From Dendrophyllia cribrosa (lineage: Eukaryota > Cnidaria > Anthozoa > Scleractinia > Dendrophylliidae): a stretch of 64,000 nt of DNA. Both the position numbers and the translations under genes were made by a program. Each line of letters opens with the position of its first letter. The stretch's first letter is position 1. The stretch covers positions 47,610,894 through 47,674,893 of the forward strand of contig JAJLRJ010000005.1 in the NCBI GenBank assembly GCA_024195265.1, written 5' to 3'. Positions 11,499-23,600 of the stretch are shown here, piece after piece. The notes under the pieces were generated by a model that was not told the DNA's origin, did no database searches, and was given only the letters and a program-made list of their open reading frames with translations.

Positions 11499-14398
11499 GT
11501 AAAACAAAATACATTTCTCAATGAGAATTTATGTTGATATCAATCTGTGATTGACTTTTTCTTTGTGTTCTCGCTAGTTTTGGAGAATTGTTTATGAAAC
11601 GTTCTCAAATTCAGTCGTTTTGATTTCTTTCATCGAAGACAGCTTGGCCTCGATGAGCTATAAATATATGGTTCGCGTTTTGCTTTTAAACATAAACTAA
11701 TGGAGATTTTAAAATTTTTCGAAAGAAGATTGTGTTGTCCATTTTAATGTGTTTGTTCATTCATTACATAGGTTGAAAAGCGATTTTATGTAAACAAAAC
11801 AAGACTTGAATTTTATTATAGTTCTAACTTCACTCGCGTGGCCATATGCAAATATGTTTGTATTTTTTGCAATTTTGATTTCCAAATCAGTTTCTCAGAC
11901 AATTTTTGATAAGCAACAGGTGTATTTTATTTGGAAATTAGTCGTACTAGTTATTGTAGTCGGAGAAAAAGTTTTTTTTGTGAACTTTTGTACGGTCTAA
12001 ATGTACTGTGCAGACGGTCGCGTAATACTGCTTTTGAGAATTGCTAAAATTGAAAAATAGCCTGGTCATCAATCTTAATTCTTGTGCTTCCGACCTTTCA
12101 CCTTAGTTAGGCTTGTTCAGTGAGCGACGCTGTTAGGCTCAGCCCATCTATATATATTACTTTGTAAAGCTGTTTGCATTTTTGTTTGCATTATTTTTAC
12201 AAAGGTTACAGTCAACAGTCTGACAAAAAGTATAGACAAGAGGTACATATGAAATGTGTTGACTGAAGGGACCGACCGAAGGGACGCCATTCTCTAGGGT
12301 ATCTGTGATGTCATATAGTAAAGATAATGGAAGAGTTGCTGTTTATATAGTGGTAAAAATATTGGAAGTATGGTTATAAGGTTATAAATGGACCTACTGT
12401 ACACGACTCCTGTTGTGTGACCATTGTATTGTTTTAAGCCTTCAAGCACGTCTTTAAGCGACTCTCTGTAAAAATAGACAGGCTAAATATTACTACCGCT
12501 CGTCGCTAAAAAGTATTTAAAAAGCATAAAGCTTTCCCAGGAAGACTTAGGAGAGAAATGTGCCTTAAGATTAGTTATTTGTTCTCTTTGTTGATATTGT
12601 TCTTTTGATCTCGGCAGATTATCTCTCAAATTGATAGGAGGGTTTCATGCTGTACAGAGCCATTAGAATTATTACACAAATGTACATTTCTTTATGCTGT
12701 TGTTTGTTTCTATGCCGTTTGTTTTTTTCACACGTCAACCGCCACCCATGGAAAAGACCTGCCGGATCTTGGCCAATTCCCATTCTGATGACGTAATTGT
12801 TGTGGGAGACAAAAGTAGAAACTTTCCTCTAGAATGTCTTGAAATTCGTTTGTGTAAAATTTCATCTGGACAGGCTCTACATGATGCTGAATTTTAGGAG
12901 GATTTCAAAGCCGCATAAACACTGAAAAGCATCCGTGTTTGGGCAGTTGTAATTTCATAGTTATCTTGACAGCGATGGTTGAAGAACACATTTTGGTCAT
13001 TGCTCATTACAGTTTGTTAGCTTTGAGTGAACTGGAAGTCAGAAAACAGATTAAAATCGGCTTTCAAAAAGTAACGCCCGCACGCCATGTTATCCTCAAT
13101 TACCCTACCGAGCCATCTTAAAATACTCAGATTTTGGTAGATTGTGGGATGTCTGATAAGACCTCAAAATTTACATTGCTTTTTAACATTTTTATACCTT
13201 TTTTTTTGTGACACTTCAGTAAAATGTAGTCTTGTTTGTTGAATAAGACCATTGTTTTTAATTCACATTTTCAGAAAAGTTAAGTCGTTGAAGTGAGAGT
13301 AGGAAGAAACATAAACGATTCAACTGAATCAGGTAAGAATATTGTCATATTATATTTAATAGTTTGATGTCCCTCATCACAGTCTATTTCTTTTCTAAAA
13401 TAGTTTATTGTTAGCATGTGTTTTAGTTCATGAACTAATTGTTTGTATTTTCAAGAGGGATCTTGCAAAGTGTAAGAACTTTCAGGTTTAAAACTTTCAC
13501 ATTTTACAGTGATTTTTTTAGAAACTGATGGCTGACTAAACTTCTAAATTTTCAAGTATATTATTTCTCCCACTAGGTACTCAAAAAAAATTTTGGTGGG
13601 GTTGTGTGTCAGACAAATTGGTAGCGTGGGTGACTGGTCCTTTATTAAAACCATCACCCATTTTAAGAAGGCTCGACTAAGTTCTTTTTGGGGGTGTACC
13701 AGTACATGCATGTTTTAAAATCCAAATTTTGCAAGGCAGAAATGCTTTGATTGCTTTCATACTTTACCAAGTTTATGAAAATGAATGTGACTAAAGTTTT
13801 GTGTGTCACTGGTTTCCAAGCAACAGCAGTTACTACACATGTACAGTTGTACAGCAATGGCAGATTATTTCCCTTTGTTTTTACAGACACTTCATAACGA
13901 AACTTACATATTTTGTCATACTCATGTATCACTAGCTGCAGAGTGACGGAGTTTCAAGAAAATTTATGAGATGGTTTTCGAGTAAATCAAAAATTGGCAC
14001 GATAGACAAAACAGTAAACAAAGCAAATAATTTGTGTAAAGCAAAATATTTCCTAAATGCCTTGCATATTATTTAAAAACAGCCTGCTGTTAAAATAATG
14101 ATTGTTGACTTTGCAATCTTTATTTTAACAGCTGGTCATTTTAATATGATATGTAAGGGCAATTTGGAAAGAAATTATTTGCTTCATTATTGTTTCGCCT
14201 ATCATGCCCTAAAAATGATTTTTGATTTACTCAAAAACTGTCTTGTAAATTTTCTTGACACTTGGTCTGCAGCTAGCGAAACATTAGTACTACAATATTT
14301 AAAAATTTCATTGTAAATTGTCTGACCAGGCTCGATTAAAATGCTCAGTCCCTAAATCCAGTTGGTGCTTTACAACATTGATGAATGTTTTTTTTCAG
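11499..14398. other. Putative host intron
   Basis: Long T-rich non-coding sequence between two candidate exons. A block at 13276-13331 has an acceptor and a gtaaga donor but stops in all frames, so it could only be a non-coding or alternative exon. No clear transposon was recognised. Confidence 0.4.
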
Positions 14399-14506
14399 AC
14401 AACCTGTTGTGGGAATTCAGTTAATTGGAAGTGGGAAAGAAAGAAGAAATCAGTTACAGAGAACACACTGGAATCACAGGCAGAAGCAGGAGAAAACACT
14501 GCAAAG
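14399..14506 (+). CDS. Candidate host-gene exon
   Basis: A strong acceptor (a run of T, then cag) and a gtagga donor bound 108 bases, open in the frame that continues from the 11343 exon (36 codons, phase 0 to 0). The peptide is lysine- and glutamate-rich. A second frame is also open, so the reading frame is not certain. The next confident exon (33996) needs a preceding exon ending in phase 1, so at least one exon between them is unrecognised or lost. Confidence 0.4.
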
Positions 14507-14899
14507 GTAGGAAGTTTTATGTTACACATAAACAGTAGCTCTCGTTTAGTTAAAAAAATATGGCTGACCGAATTTCTAAACTTCAGGGATCGATACCAGA
14601 TCTATTTATTGTCTGTACAGATTGATTAATTAAACAGATTTGGAACTAATTATTGTGCTTGAAGGTGAATAATTATTGCTGTTTTTGTAGTCATTGAGAA
14701 TTGCTTGGGTATTGTACATGTAGGAGATTTTAGTGATTTTTCTGGGTTTGAATTAAATTGGGACTCAGATGTAGGATCTGCAGCCACCTTTTTTTTCAAT
14801 CTTATCTAATTCCTTACTGGAAAACAAACAACAGGTGAACATCTTCAGTTTTACTCAATAAATGACGATATTCATATTCTCAGTATTGAACTGGAACTA

Positions 14900-14985
14900 G
14901 CATGCAGTCGAGGCTCATGCGGGGGAATCTTTTCACATGCAAATATTTTTAATGATATTCCCTCGCATTAGCCTCGACTGCAAGC
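14900..14985. repeat. Short palindrome
   Basis: Inverted arms sharing GCAGTCGAGGCT and the AATATT-rich centre, about 85 bp in total. Likely a MITE or a hairpin remnant. Confidence 0.55.
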
Positions 14986-14987
14986 TA

Positions 14988-15597
14988 CAACCCTGGCCAA
15001 TACTCTTGGGACACTTCTGAAATAACTCTGCAATTTTAAGCATTCCCCTTTCCCCCCCACCAGTACAATGTTGACCTCACGGGTACCACGGGTACCATTG
15101 CTGTGGGGAGGGGGAGGAGGACTGAAATAGCATGTGACAGGAGCCCATTACCCGGAGCGTGCAACTACCATGAATTCGTGCAACGGCGTTTTTACAAGTA
15201 GGTTTATTTTTAGATAAGCCTTTCCCGCAAATTGGTTTCGGAAAGCCAGTCACAAGCAATTACATAATTAATAACTATTCACATGTTCACATTCCTGTGT
15301 GGTGAATGTCTGATTTCCAGTCGCTATGTGAATATGTGAGTAGTTATTAATTATGCAATTGCTTGTGATTGGTTTTCCGAAACAAATTCACGGGAAAGGC
15401 TTATCTAAAAATAAACCTACTTGTAACAACGCCGTTTCACAGGTGCAGTATGGGAGTTGCACGCTCCGGGATTATGGGCTCCTACATGTGATAACAACAT
15501 TCAGAAGCATACTGAATAGTAGGATAAGGATATATTAGGGAAGCGTATTTTTGTATGTAATTTCAGTGAGTGTCCCAAGAAGTATTGGCCAGGGTTG
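14988..15597. mobile_element. Palindromic element with CAACCCTGGCCAATACT ends
   Basis: Outer tips CAACCCTGGCCAATACTYTTGGGACACT are inverted at both ends. Inner arms share GGAGCCCATTACCCGGAGCGTGCAACT, AACGGCGTTTYTACAAGTAGG and the sequence up to the centre near 15300. Half-copies recur at 26558-26605 (outer tip) and 63786-64000 (inner arm). It encodes no protein. Confidence 0.65.
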
Positions 15598-15690
15598 TCT
15601 GAAATGGGTTTTGTAATAGAAATAGTATTTGTATTACTGTTGAGGTAGCCATGTTTGTAATCATGATCGCAAAGAATTGACATTTATCTC

Positions 15691-15742
15691 TGTCATATGT
15701 TATGTCATACTAGTCAGATGGTCTTCTTCAATAAACATGATA
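15691..15742 (+). repeat. Left 52-bp terminal direct repeat (LTR)
   Basis: Begins TG, contains AATAAA at its right part and ends GATA. It matches 26497-26548 except one base. It is much shorter than usual LTRs. It abuts the hAT-like insertion rather than the primer-binding site. Confidence 0.75.
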
Positions 15743-15856
15743 CGTCGAGACTAACTTTTCAGCTTACTAGCCTAGTGGCTAGTGACAAGTTTGAATTCAC
15801 TAGCCAAAATATGTTTTCACTAGCCAGACTTGTACGGGAGGTAGGGTGGGGATTTT

Positions 15857-15866
<10 letters not shown>

Positions 15867-15894
<28 letters not shown>
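15867..15894. repeat. Poly-G tract
   Basis: Nearly thirty G in a row after a run of T. Glycine-rich frames over it are artefacts. Confidence 0.95.
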
Positions 15895-15897
<3 letters not shown>

Positions 15898-15989
15898 ATA
15901 ACATGATTGCGTCATACTGGTTAACAACAAAAATCTACGAGACTTGGAAATACATTGATCTTTTAGTTTTCTTCTTGAATCTCATACTA

Positions 15990-16460
15990 ACACCTTACAA
16001 CGTACTACCGTACAGAGAAACGTCGAGAAGATAAGACTAACACCTTACGAACGTACTTACCTGCGGAGAAACGTTGAGAAAATAAGACTTAACACCTTAC
16101 GGATGTTCTAACGTATGGAAAAACGTCGAAGATAAAACTGACATCTTACGAACAAACAAATGTACGGAAAAACATTGAGAAGATAAAACTAACATCTTGC
16201 GAGCGTACTAATGTACCTAAAAACGTCGAGAAAATAAGACTAACACCTTACGAATGAACAAACGTACGGAAAAACATCGAGAAGATAAGACTAGTAATAC
16301 CTTACGAACGTATACTAATGTACGGAAAACGTTGAGAAGGTAAACACCTTACGAACGTACAGTCTGTACCAATGTAGGGGAAAACGTAAGATAAGACCTT
16401 AATACGAACGTACTAATGTAATGTACAGGGAAACTTCAATAAGATATAACTGATATCGTA
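15990..16460. repeat. Degenerate 55-60 bp tandem repeat
   Basis: Seven to eight units share the core ACGTCGAGAAGATAAGACTAA followed by CACCTTACGAACGTAC. Units differ by substitutions and small gaps. The array is the interior satellite of the hAT-like element. Confidence 0.8.
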
Positions 16461-16950
16461 CCGAAAATTGTTATGAAGACAAGATTTACATCGTACGTAA
16501 CGAAACACGGAGAAACGTAGAACGAACAAGACTGTTACTGTACTAAATGTACTGAACTTCACTACATTAGCACATTTTTTGTAAGAAATAGCCGGAACAA
16601 GAATTGAAATAGCCAAGTAGAGATCCCGGTGTTCCGGCTCTAACAAAAACTCTGGTTACCTAGAAAAAGAAAATCGGTTTCCAAAAAAAAAACTTTATTG
16701 CTCTTTCAAATTATTGGTTGAAGGCATTAAAAATATGATATCTGTGACTGTCTACAGTCTGCTATGTTTCAGTTTTTGGTCTGTGAATTGGCTTTTGTGA
16801 TTCATCAGAAATAATTTTCAGTTTGGTTCCGTCCAGTGCTGTACGATTTTCACTAGCCCAAATGGCTAGTGAAAACAAAAATCCACCAGCCAAAACTGAA
16901 TTTTTACTAGACTTTGGCTAGTTGGCTAACGTTAGTCTAGAGCCCTGTGA

Positions 16951-16966
16951 TATGGTGTCAGAAGTG
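16951..16966 (+). promoter_or_regulatory. Putative Gypsy primer-binding site
   Basis: TATGGTGTCAGAAGTG directly follows the hAT-like insertion and precedes gag by about 40 bases. Ty3/Gypsy primer-binding sites often start TGGNNTCAGA. Which tRNA it would pair with is not determined. Confidence 0.5.
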
Positions 16967-17007
16967 ATCATTCAAACACCGTTTGAATCAAGAAAATCTA
17001 ACGCAAA

Positions 17008-17796
17008 ATGAGTCAATTCAAGCCGCCCTCAACGCTAATTCTAGAGGGAAATGTTGCAGAAAACTGGCGGAAATGGAAACAGCGATTTGAACTGTACATG
17101 GAAGCTTCAGGATCGATGAAGAAACCTGAGAAGCAAAAAGTCGCCATCTTTCTTCATATCATCGGAGAGGAAGCGCTCGAGATTTACAACATCTTCTCTC
17201 TGTCATCCGCGGAGGAAAAACTCGATGTATTATTTCAGAAATTTGAAGAATATTGCAATCCCAGATGGAACATCACATTTGAACGCCACAAGTTCTTCAC
17301 ATGCGTTCAGCAGGTGACCGAAAGCATCGACCAGTATGTCACCGAGCTTCGCACCAAAGCGAGCAGGTGTGAATTTGGCGAACTGTGTGAGAGCTTAAAT
17401 CGAGATAGAATCGTCTGTGGAATATTCTGCAATACCTTGAGAGAGAAGTTACTACAAGAAAGCGACTTACATCTTCAGAAAGCCATTGACATGTGCAGAG
17501 CGTCGGAATATTCAAAACGCTAAACGAAATTGATAACTGAAGAACCGAAAAACGTCGACTATGTAAACAAGAAAACTAAGCAAAATAAATTTCTGCCAAA
17601 GGCCCATCAGAACCACAAACAGAAGAAGAGCGGACCCACAACTGCCTGTAGAAGATGCGGAAGAGTTCATGCTCCAAGAAAAATATGCCAAAAGTGCAAA
17701 AATCGAAACCACTTCGCTTCGCATTGCTTAACCAAAAAGGTTCACCTTGTGGAAAGCGGTCAACATGTTGTCGAAGACGATGAATTTGAGGAGTGA
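17008..17796 (+). pseudogene. gag: Gypsy gag with zinc knuckle, one internal stop
   Basis: Frame from ATG 17008. The first 171 codons are a gag-type helical capsid domain (NWRKWKQRFELYMEA near the start, LREKLLQESDL near the end). A TAA at 17521-17523 stops it, then the same frame continues with basic sequence and cysteine motifs (CRRCG and CQKCKNRNHFASHC, about 17644-17730), the nucleocapsid region. The frame ends at TGA 17794-17796 but stays open into protease beyond it. The element apparently had one continuous gag-pol frame, and both stops are later point mutations or one marks a readthrough site. Confidence 0.85.
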
Positions 17797-18724
17797 TTCA
17801 TCGGTCAAGTCGATAAAGATGATCATGATCAAGAATCAAAAGCTACTCTTCGGGTAAACGACAACATGGTACAGTTTAAATTGGACACTGGGGCACAAGC
17901 AAATGTGATTCCAGAACACGTGTTCAACTTGTTCAAAGATGCACCGCAACTGAAGACAACTAAAGCAAAACTCACTGGCTTTAATGGAGCTGAGATAACT
18001 GTTATAGGAGCGGCGCGAATGACTTGTAAGTACAAAGACAAACTGATTGATTCTGATTTCTTTGTTGTTGAGGCTGAGGGTCAACCACTCCTACTAGGTT
18101 TAGAAACATGTCGGAAACTCAACTTAATCAAGTTTGTCAGAACTGTTGACACAGCCAATGTCAATGCTGAGAGCCTCCTTGACGAGTTTCATGATTTATT
18201 TGAAGGCCTTGGAGAGCTCGAAGGGGAGCATCATATTGAAATTAACCCTGAAGTTAAGCCTGTTATTCATCTGACACCTAGAAAGATTCCATTCACCCTT
18301 CTTCCCAAGCTAAAACAAGAGCTGGAAAGATTGGAACAGTTAGGTGCAATTTAGAGAGTTGATCAGCCAACAGAATGGGTTAACTCTATTGTAATAGTGG
18401 AGAAAGAAGATGGAAACCTTCAAATTTGTCTTGATCCCAAAGATCTAAACAGGGCAGTCAAGAGAGAACATTTCCAACTCCCAACATTAACTGAGATAAC
18501 AAGCAAGTTAACTGGTGCCAAAGTATTTAGCAAATTAGATGCCAAAGATGGCTTCTGGCATATCAAGCTGGACCACCCGAGTTCACTCCTAACAACTTTC
18601 AACACACCATTTGGGCACTTCAAGTTTAATTGCCTGCCATTTGGACTAAATTCTTCCAATGAAGTGTTCCAAAAGAAGATGCAGTTTGCCTTTGAAGGAA
18701 TTGACAGAGCAGAAGTTATCTATG
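17797..18724 (+). pseudogene. pol: Gypsy pol, protease and N-terminal reverse transcriptase
   Basis: Same frame as gag. An aspartic protease active site LDTGAQANVIP lies near 17880. RT follows with conserved QLGAI (18338-18351), then a TAG at 18352-18354, then the frame resumes with WVNSIVIVEKEDG, the motif-A segment SKLDAKDGFWHIKL and motif B sequence CLPFGLNSSNEVFQ. It is cut at 18724, where the LINE is inserted just before the catalytic DD codons. It cannot make protein, as two stops and an insertion interrupt it. Confidence 0.88.
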
Positions 18725-18804
18725 TTATTAGTGGTTATTAGTGGGACGCGAAAGATGGCGGACGTGTTCTACGAAGCTCCGCCTTCGTCTCGATAAAAAC
18801 CAAG

Positions 18805-19710
18805 ATGCCTACAGAGGCGGACAACTTAATAAACCATGAAGAGGTTGATGTATCAAACGAGAACCCTACAAGGAAAAGTGAAGCCCGAAGAAGAAAAAGA
18901 ATGCGAGCACGAGGATCTCAGACCGATGATGAAGTCCTCAGTGATGGCGAGCAACACGAACATGGCTGCGTGATGTGTAACACGAAGTTAAATGACATAC
19001 AAGGCAAGCTCGATAAATTGTTATCTGTTCTACCTGAAATACAAAACTTGAAGATCCAAGTAGCAACGCTCGAAAAGGAAAAGGAAAAGCTTAAGGAGAG
19101 TCTCGAATTAACACAAGCAGAAGTTGAAGTTTTGAAGCAACATGCCGGCGTGACCGAGGCGAAGTTGGAAGCAACAACTGACAAGATAGTCAAATTAGAT
19201 GAGCTAGAACGCAGGGTTGTCAAACAAGAATGCTTCAACAGAAGAAATAACATCAAATTCTTCGGTATTAGCGATAATGAGCAAGAATCCCCAGAAGACA
19301 CAGAAGCAGTTCTGAGAACGTTTCTTCACAAAGAAATGAAAATCTCAAAGAAGCACCTTGATGAAATTGAATTCGAGAGAGTTCATAGAATCCCAACCCG
19401 AGTACGTGAGGAAAGAATAAATCAGCACCCAAGACCGATAATTGCCAAGGTATCTTTCTTCAAAGATAAGCAACAAATTAAATCACACATCAAGCAACTG
19501 CCAAGGGGGAAAGGTTTTGGTGTGGCTGATGACTTCCCGAAAGAAGTGGATGACATAAGAAAAGAGCTTTACCCGGTGCTGAAAAAGGCAAAGAAGGATC
19601 ATAAAACGGCTTTCTTCAACGTCGAAAAGCTAATTATTGACAAAGTCGTTTACCGAGGACCCGAAACAAAACATTTTACACTCTATGGTCGAATCATGGA
19701 CATTAGTTAA
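18805..19710 (+). CDS. LINE ORF1 RNA-binding protein
   Basis: A 301-residue protein from ATG 18805, about 80 bases into the LINE. Residues about 25-40 are basic (RRRKRMRARG). Residues about 75-145 form a coiled coil (KEKEKLKESLELTQAEVEVL). Then comes an RRM-like and C-terminal region typical of L1 ORF1p, with RRNNIKFFGI, FERVHRIP, RPIIAKVSFFKDKQQI and FFNVEKLIIDKVVY. L1 ORF1 proteins trimerise and coat their own RNA as chaperones. The length is usual for the family. It is intact, with a 250-base gap to ORF2. Confidence 0.88.
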   Translation: MPTEADNLINHEEVDVSNENPTRKSEARRRKRMRARGSQTDDEVLSDGEQHEHGCVMCNTKLNDIQGKLDKLLSVLPEIQNLKIQVATLEKEKEKLKESLELTQAEVEVLKQHAGVTEAKLEATTDKIVKLDELERRVVKQECFNRRNNIKFFGISDNEQESPEDTEAVLRTFLHKEMKISKKHLDEIEFERVHRIPTRVREERINQHPRPIIAKVSFFKDKQQIKSHIKQLPRGKGFGVADDFPKEVDDIRKELYPVLKKAKKDHKTAFFNVEKLIIDKVVYRGPETKHFTLYGRIMDIS

Positions 19711-19960
19711 TTTTGTTAATTATTTAGCGCCTCTGTAGAGCAGTAGGAAGGCTTACGTGAATCTCAGACAGGAGAATTCGCCGAAATTGCTGCAGGTATT
19801 TATGTTTAGTGTTGTATGTGGTATTAGTTTGTATTAGTTTGTTTCTCGATTGCTCTAAATTGTTTCTTGCTAGTTCTAAATTCACATGCTTATCGCCTCA
19901 ACTGCCCGCAATGAAATCTGTTGACTGGAAACTGCTTTTTATTTTACTTTATACGTACAT

Positions 19961-20632
19961 ATGGTTTTTAATGTTTTATCTCTGAATGTTCGAGGGTTAA
20001 ACAAGACGATCAAGCGACGTCAAATATTTCGATGGCTGCATCAGCAAAAATCGGATGTAGTATTTTTACAAGAAACATATTCTTCTGCGCAAAATTTAAA
20101 ATCGTGGGAAGCAGAATGGGGTGGTAAAATGATTGGAAGTCATGGCAGTAACCACAGTCGAGGAGTAATGATTTTATTCAAGCCAAAACTTGATGTAAAC
20201 ATCGAACAAATTATATGCGACAAGAATGGTAGATATATCCTTTCTGAAGCAGTGGTAGAAGACGAGAAACTTGTTTTTCTAAATATTTACGCACCGAATG
20301 ATCAAACTCAACAGGTGCAATTCCTTAGAGGGCTATCGAATTCCGTTTTAAACAAATATGCAGGCGAAAGAGTGGTCCTAGGGGGAGACTTGAATTGTGT
20401 TATGAATGAAATTGACAAACGCGGAGGGCGTTCTTTCGAACAAAAGAAAACAGTTATTCAAGAAATGAAAACTCTAATGAGAACTCACGATCTTATTGAT
20501 ACCTGGAGCTGCAAACATCCAAATGAACAAGCATTCACGTGGAATAATTCATCCATGAAAATCTATTGCAGATTAGACTATCAAAAAGCATGGACTATCA
20601 AAAAGCATGGAGTCCGAAATCCAAAACGCTAA
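19961..20632 (+). CDS. LINE ORF2, apurinic-type endonuclease part
   Basis: 223 residues from ATG 19961. Motifs of the exonuclease-endonuclease-phosphatase fold are in order: LSLNVRGLN, VFLQETYS (catalytic E), FLNIYAPND, VVLGGDLNCV and FTWNNSS followed by RLDY. The frame then diverges, so the last catalytic motif (SDH) lies in the following frame at about 20650. The break coincides with a 17-bp tandem duplication (20576-20592 and 20593-20609). The enzyme nicks the target DNA to start target-primed reverse transcription. Confidence 0.85.
   Translation: MVFNVLSLNVRGLNKTIKRRQIFRWLHQQKSDVVFLQETYSSAQNLKSWEAEWGGKMIGSHGSNHSRGVMILFKPKLDVNIEQIICDKNGRYILSEAVVEDEKLVFLNIYAPNDQTQQVQFLRGLSNSVLNKYAGERVVLGGDLNCVMNEIDKRGGRSFEQKKTVIQEMKTLMRTHDLIDTWSCKHPNEQAFTWNNSSMKIYCRLDYQKAWTIKKHGVRNPKR
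20576..20609. repeat. 17-bp tandem duplication at the ORF2 frame break
   Basis: GACTATCAAAAAGCATG occurs twice back to back. 17 is not a multiple of three, so the duplication shifts the frame. Removing it alone would not bring the two frames into register, so another small change nearby is also likely. Confidence 0.9.
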
Positions 20633-23600
20633 AATTGTGCCTAACATTTTTTCCGATCACTCTGCTATAACTCTGTCAATGTCCTTAGAAAGTAATGATA
20701 CAGAGCATGGCCCCGGATTCTGGAAATTTAATAATTCATTGTTAACGGATAAGTGTTATACGGAGATGATAACAAAACAAATACCAGAGTTCACCTCCAA
20801 ATATTGTAGCCTCAGTGATAAAGGCTTATTTTGGGAAATGATCAAAATGGAAATTAGAGCGTCAACAATAATTTTCGCTAAAAATAAAGCTAAACAAAAA
20901 CGAAACGAAGAAAAAGATTTGCTTATGAGACTCAACCAATTACAGGAAAAGATTAGATCAAACTTTAGCGAAGCAACGAAAGTTGAAATGGATCGTGTCA
21001 AAAAAGAATTAGCAAAGATTGTCTCTAGAAAAACACGAGGAACAATGACACGTAGTAAAGCACAATGGTACGAGTTCGGTGAAAAGAACAATAAATATTT
21101 CTATAACCTGGAAAAAATGAACCACAAGAAGAAACACATAACCTCATTAACAAAAGAAGACGGCAACATAGTTCATGAACCTAAATTAATTTTAGAAGAA
21201 GAGGAACGCTTTTTCAAAGAAATTTATCAAGCTAAAAATGTATGTCCAGAATCTGCCAATTTCGAGCACTTTTTTGACGGCCTGAATACTCTCAAACAGG
21301 AAGAAGCGGACACCTGCGAAGGGCTGATTACACTTGTGGAATGTACTAATTCGCTAAAACAATTTAAGAATAATAAAACACCTGGTTCCGACGGCTTTAC
21401 TATTGAATTTTATCGGTTCTTCTGGAATGCCATCGGTCAAATCATGGTTGATAGCTTTAATTATGCCTTTGAGAATGGTGACATGTCAATCTCACAAAAA
21501 CGCGGTATTATATCGTTAATACCAAAGAAGAACAAAGACAAAAAATACCTCAAAAATTGGAGACCAATCTCCCTATTGAACAACGATTACAAAATTGTCA
21601 CAAAAGCGTTAGCTTTACGCTTGGAAAAAGTGTTACCCACGATTATTAGCTCGAATCAAACAGGATACGTAAAGGGAAGATATATAGGTGAGAGCATCAG
21701 AATCATAACAGATATGATGTCCTTTACTAAAAAGAAGAACATTCCAGGTGTAGCGGTCTTTCTTGATTTTGAAAAAGCTTTCGATTCTATTGAATGGAGC
21801 TACCTTCAAAAATGCCTTGAAGTTTTTAACTTTGGTCCTCAATTAAGACAATGGATCACAGTCTTGTATAATAACATATTAAGTTGTGTCCTGAACAATG
21901 GCTTTGCCACCAAACATTTTAATCTAAGCAGAGGTGTCAGGCAGGGTTGCCCACTATCTGGGATCTTGTTTGTTATTGGAGTAGAAATTTTAAGCAACGC
22001 AATTAAACGCTCAAGGGAAATAGAAGGTATTCAAATTGATCCAAATAACTCTATAAAAATAACCCAGTACGCCGATGACACAACTGTTTTTGTTAAAGAT
22101 ATTCGGTCTGTACATAGGCTCTTTGATCTGCTGCAACAATTTGAAAACTGTTCTGGTCTTCGAATAAATCAATCTAAATCAGAAATACTTTGGCTGGGAT
22201 CATTACGTCAGAGAAAGGATTCCATTCTAAATTTAAAATTAAGCGATGAGTCCGTCTACGCCTTAGGTGTATATTTTTCATATGATGAAGAACTTGCCAC
22301 AAAAAAAAACTTCTTTGAAAAGTTGCCTAAATTTAAAAAGATACTCAACATTTGGTCATCTCGAGACATATCTATATATGGAAGAGTAAATATAGTCAAA
22401 ACGTTAGCAATATCCAAACTAACTTTTATCTGCAGCGTGTTAGACACTCCAAATGGGTTTACCGATGAAGTAAACAACATAATTTTTGATTACATATGGA
22501 AGTACAAGAATCCAAAACTCAAAAAAACGACTATAATTAAAAATAAGAACGAGGGGGGACTTAATATGTTAGATTTTACGCTATTTGATAAAGCGTTAAA
22601 GATAGTCTGGGTAAAGCGCTTGTGCGCTAACGATAAAAGACCATGGAAATTTATCCCACTATCTTTACTTTCCAAAGTTGGCGGCAATCTCCTTTTCCGG
22701 TGTAACTATGACATTCAATATCTACCCCTGAATGAAAACTTACCAAAATTCTATCGAGATATAATTTCCCACTGGCAGAAAATTAATAGCACTAATCCGA
22801 AAACAAAAGGTGACGTGCTAAATCAAATAATATGGAATAATCAGTTTATTCGAGTAAACAAGTTATCTGTTTTTTTCCCTGGTTGGAAAAGAGTCGACAT
22901 TGAAAGTCTCTCGTGCCTTTTCGACAACAAAAGTAACACCTTGATGCCTTTTAAAACCTTCATGCAGAAATACAATGTTAAGAGTAATTTTCTACAGTAT
23001 TACAGCCTTCTATCTGCAATACCACAGGAATGGAAAACTATGCTAAAGCAGGAATGTCTTCTACCGTCAACTGAATACGTACCACTTGCAATCGAAAAGC
23101 TCACATGTAAAACAATTTACAATACTTTACTCAATCACCAGCAATTCCCTCCTCCAACTGCCGAGAAAAGACTTATTGAAAGCGGCTTTATCTTTCAAGA
23201 AAGACAAAAAATTTATTCACTTCCTTTTTGTGTCACAAATGAGGTAAAATTATCCGTGTTTCAATATAAAATAGTACATAATATCCTGTATACAAATAAA
23301 ATACTGTATAAGATGAAAAAGAAACAGCAACCCGATTGTCCTTATTGCCATGACATTGATCAGACACCACTCCATTTATTTGTGGAATGTCCAATTGCTA
23401 AATCCTTTTGGAATAAATTTACAAGGTGGTACAACGCTTCATGTAGAGGAAACATTGCTTTGGAGCAAAACGAAATTATCTATGGTGTTTTAAAACATAC
23501 ATCGTCCGGTTTAACCCTAAATCACTTGATCATAATTGGAAAATATTTTCTTTACATTAACGCAGTACAAGATGACAAAAGACCCCGTTTCACAGATTTT

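Larger units (their letters stand above)
15743..16949. mobile_element. hAT-like non-autonomous element inside the Gypsy 5' end
   Basis: The right end reads, in reverse complement, CAGGGCTCTAGACTAACG, a hAT-type terminus. The left end CGAGACTAAC matches it after loss of a few terminal bases. Subterminal CTAGTGGCTAGTGA/ACTAGCC motifs are inverted on the two arms. TGATA occurs on both sides, the remains of a longer duplication. The interior holds a poly-G tract (15867-15894) and degenerate tandem repeats. Confidence 0.65.

Noticed and set aside
13276..13331. Possible coding exon (acceptor and gtaaga donor)
   Set aside because: Stops in all three frames; at most a non-coding exon.
15990..16460. 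Possible CRISPR array of about 60-bp units
   Set aside because: Repeats are degenerate along their whole length with no constant repeat and unique spacer; it lies in an animal hAT-like element.
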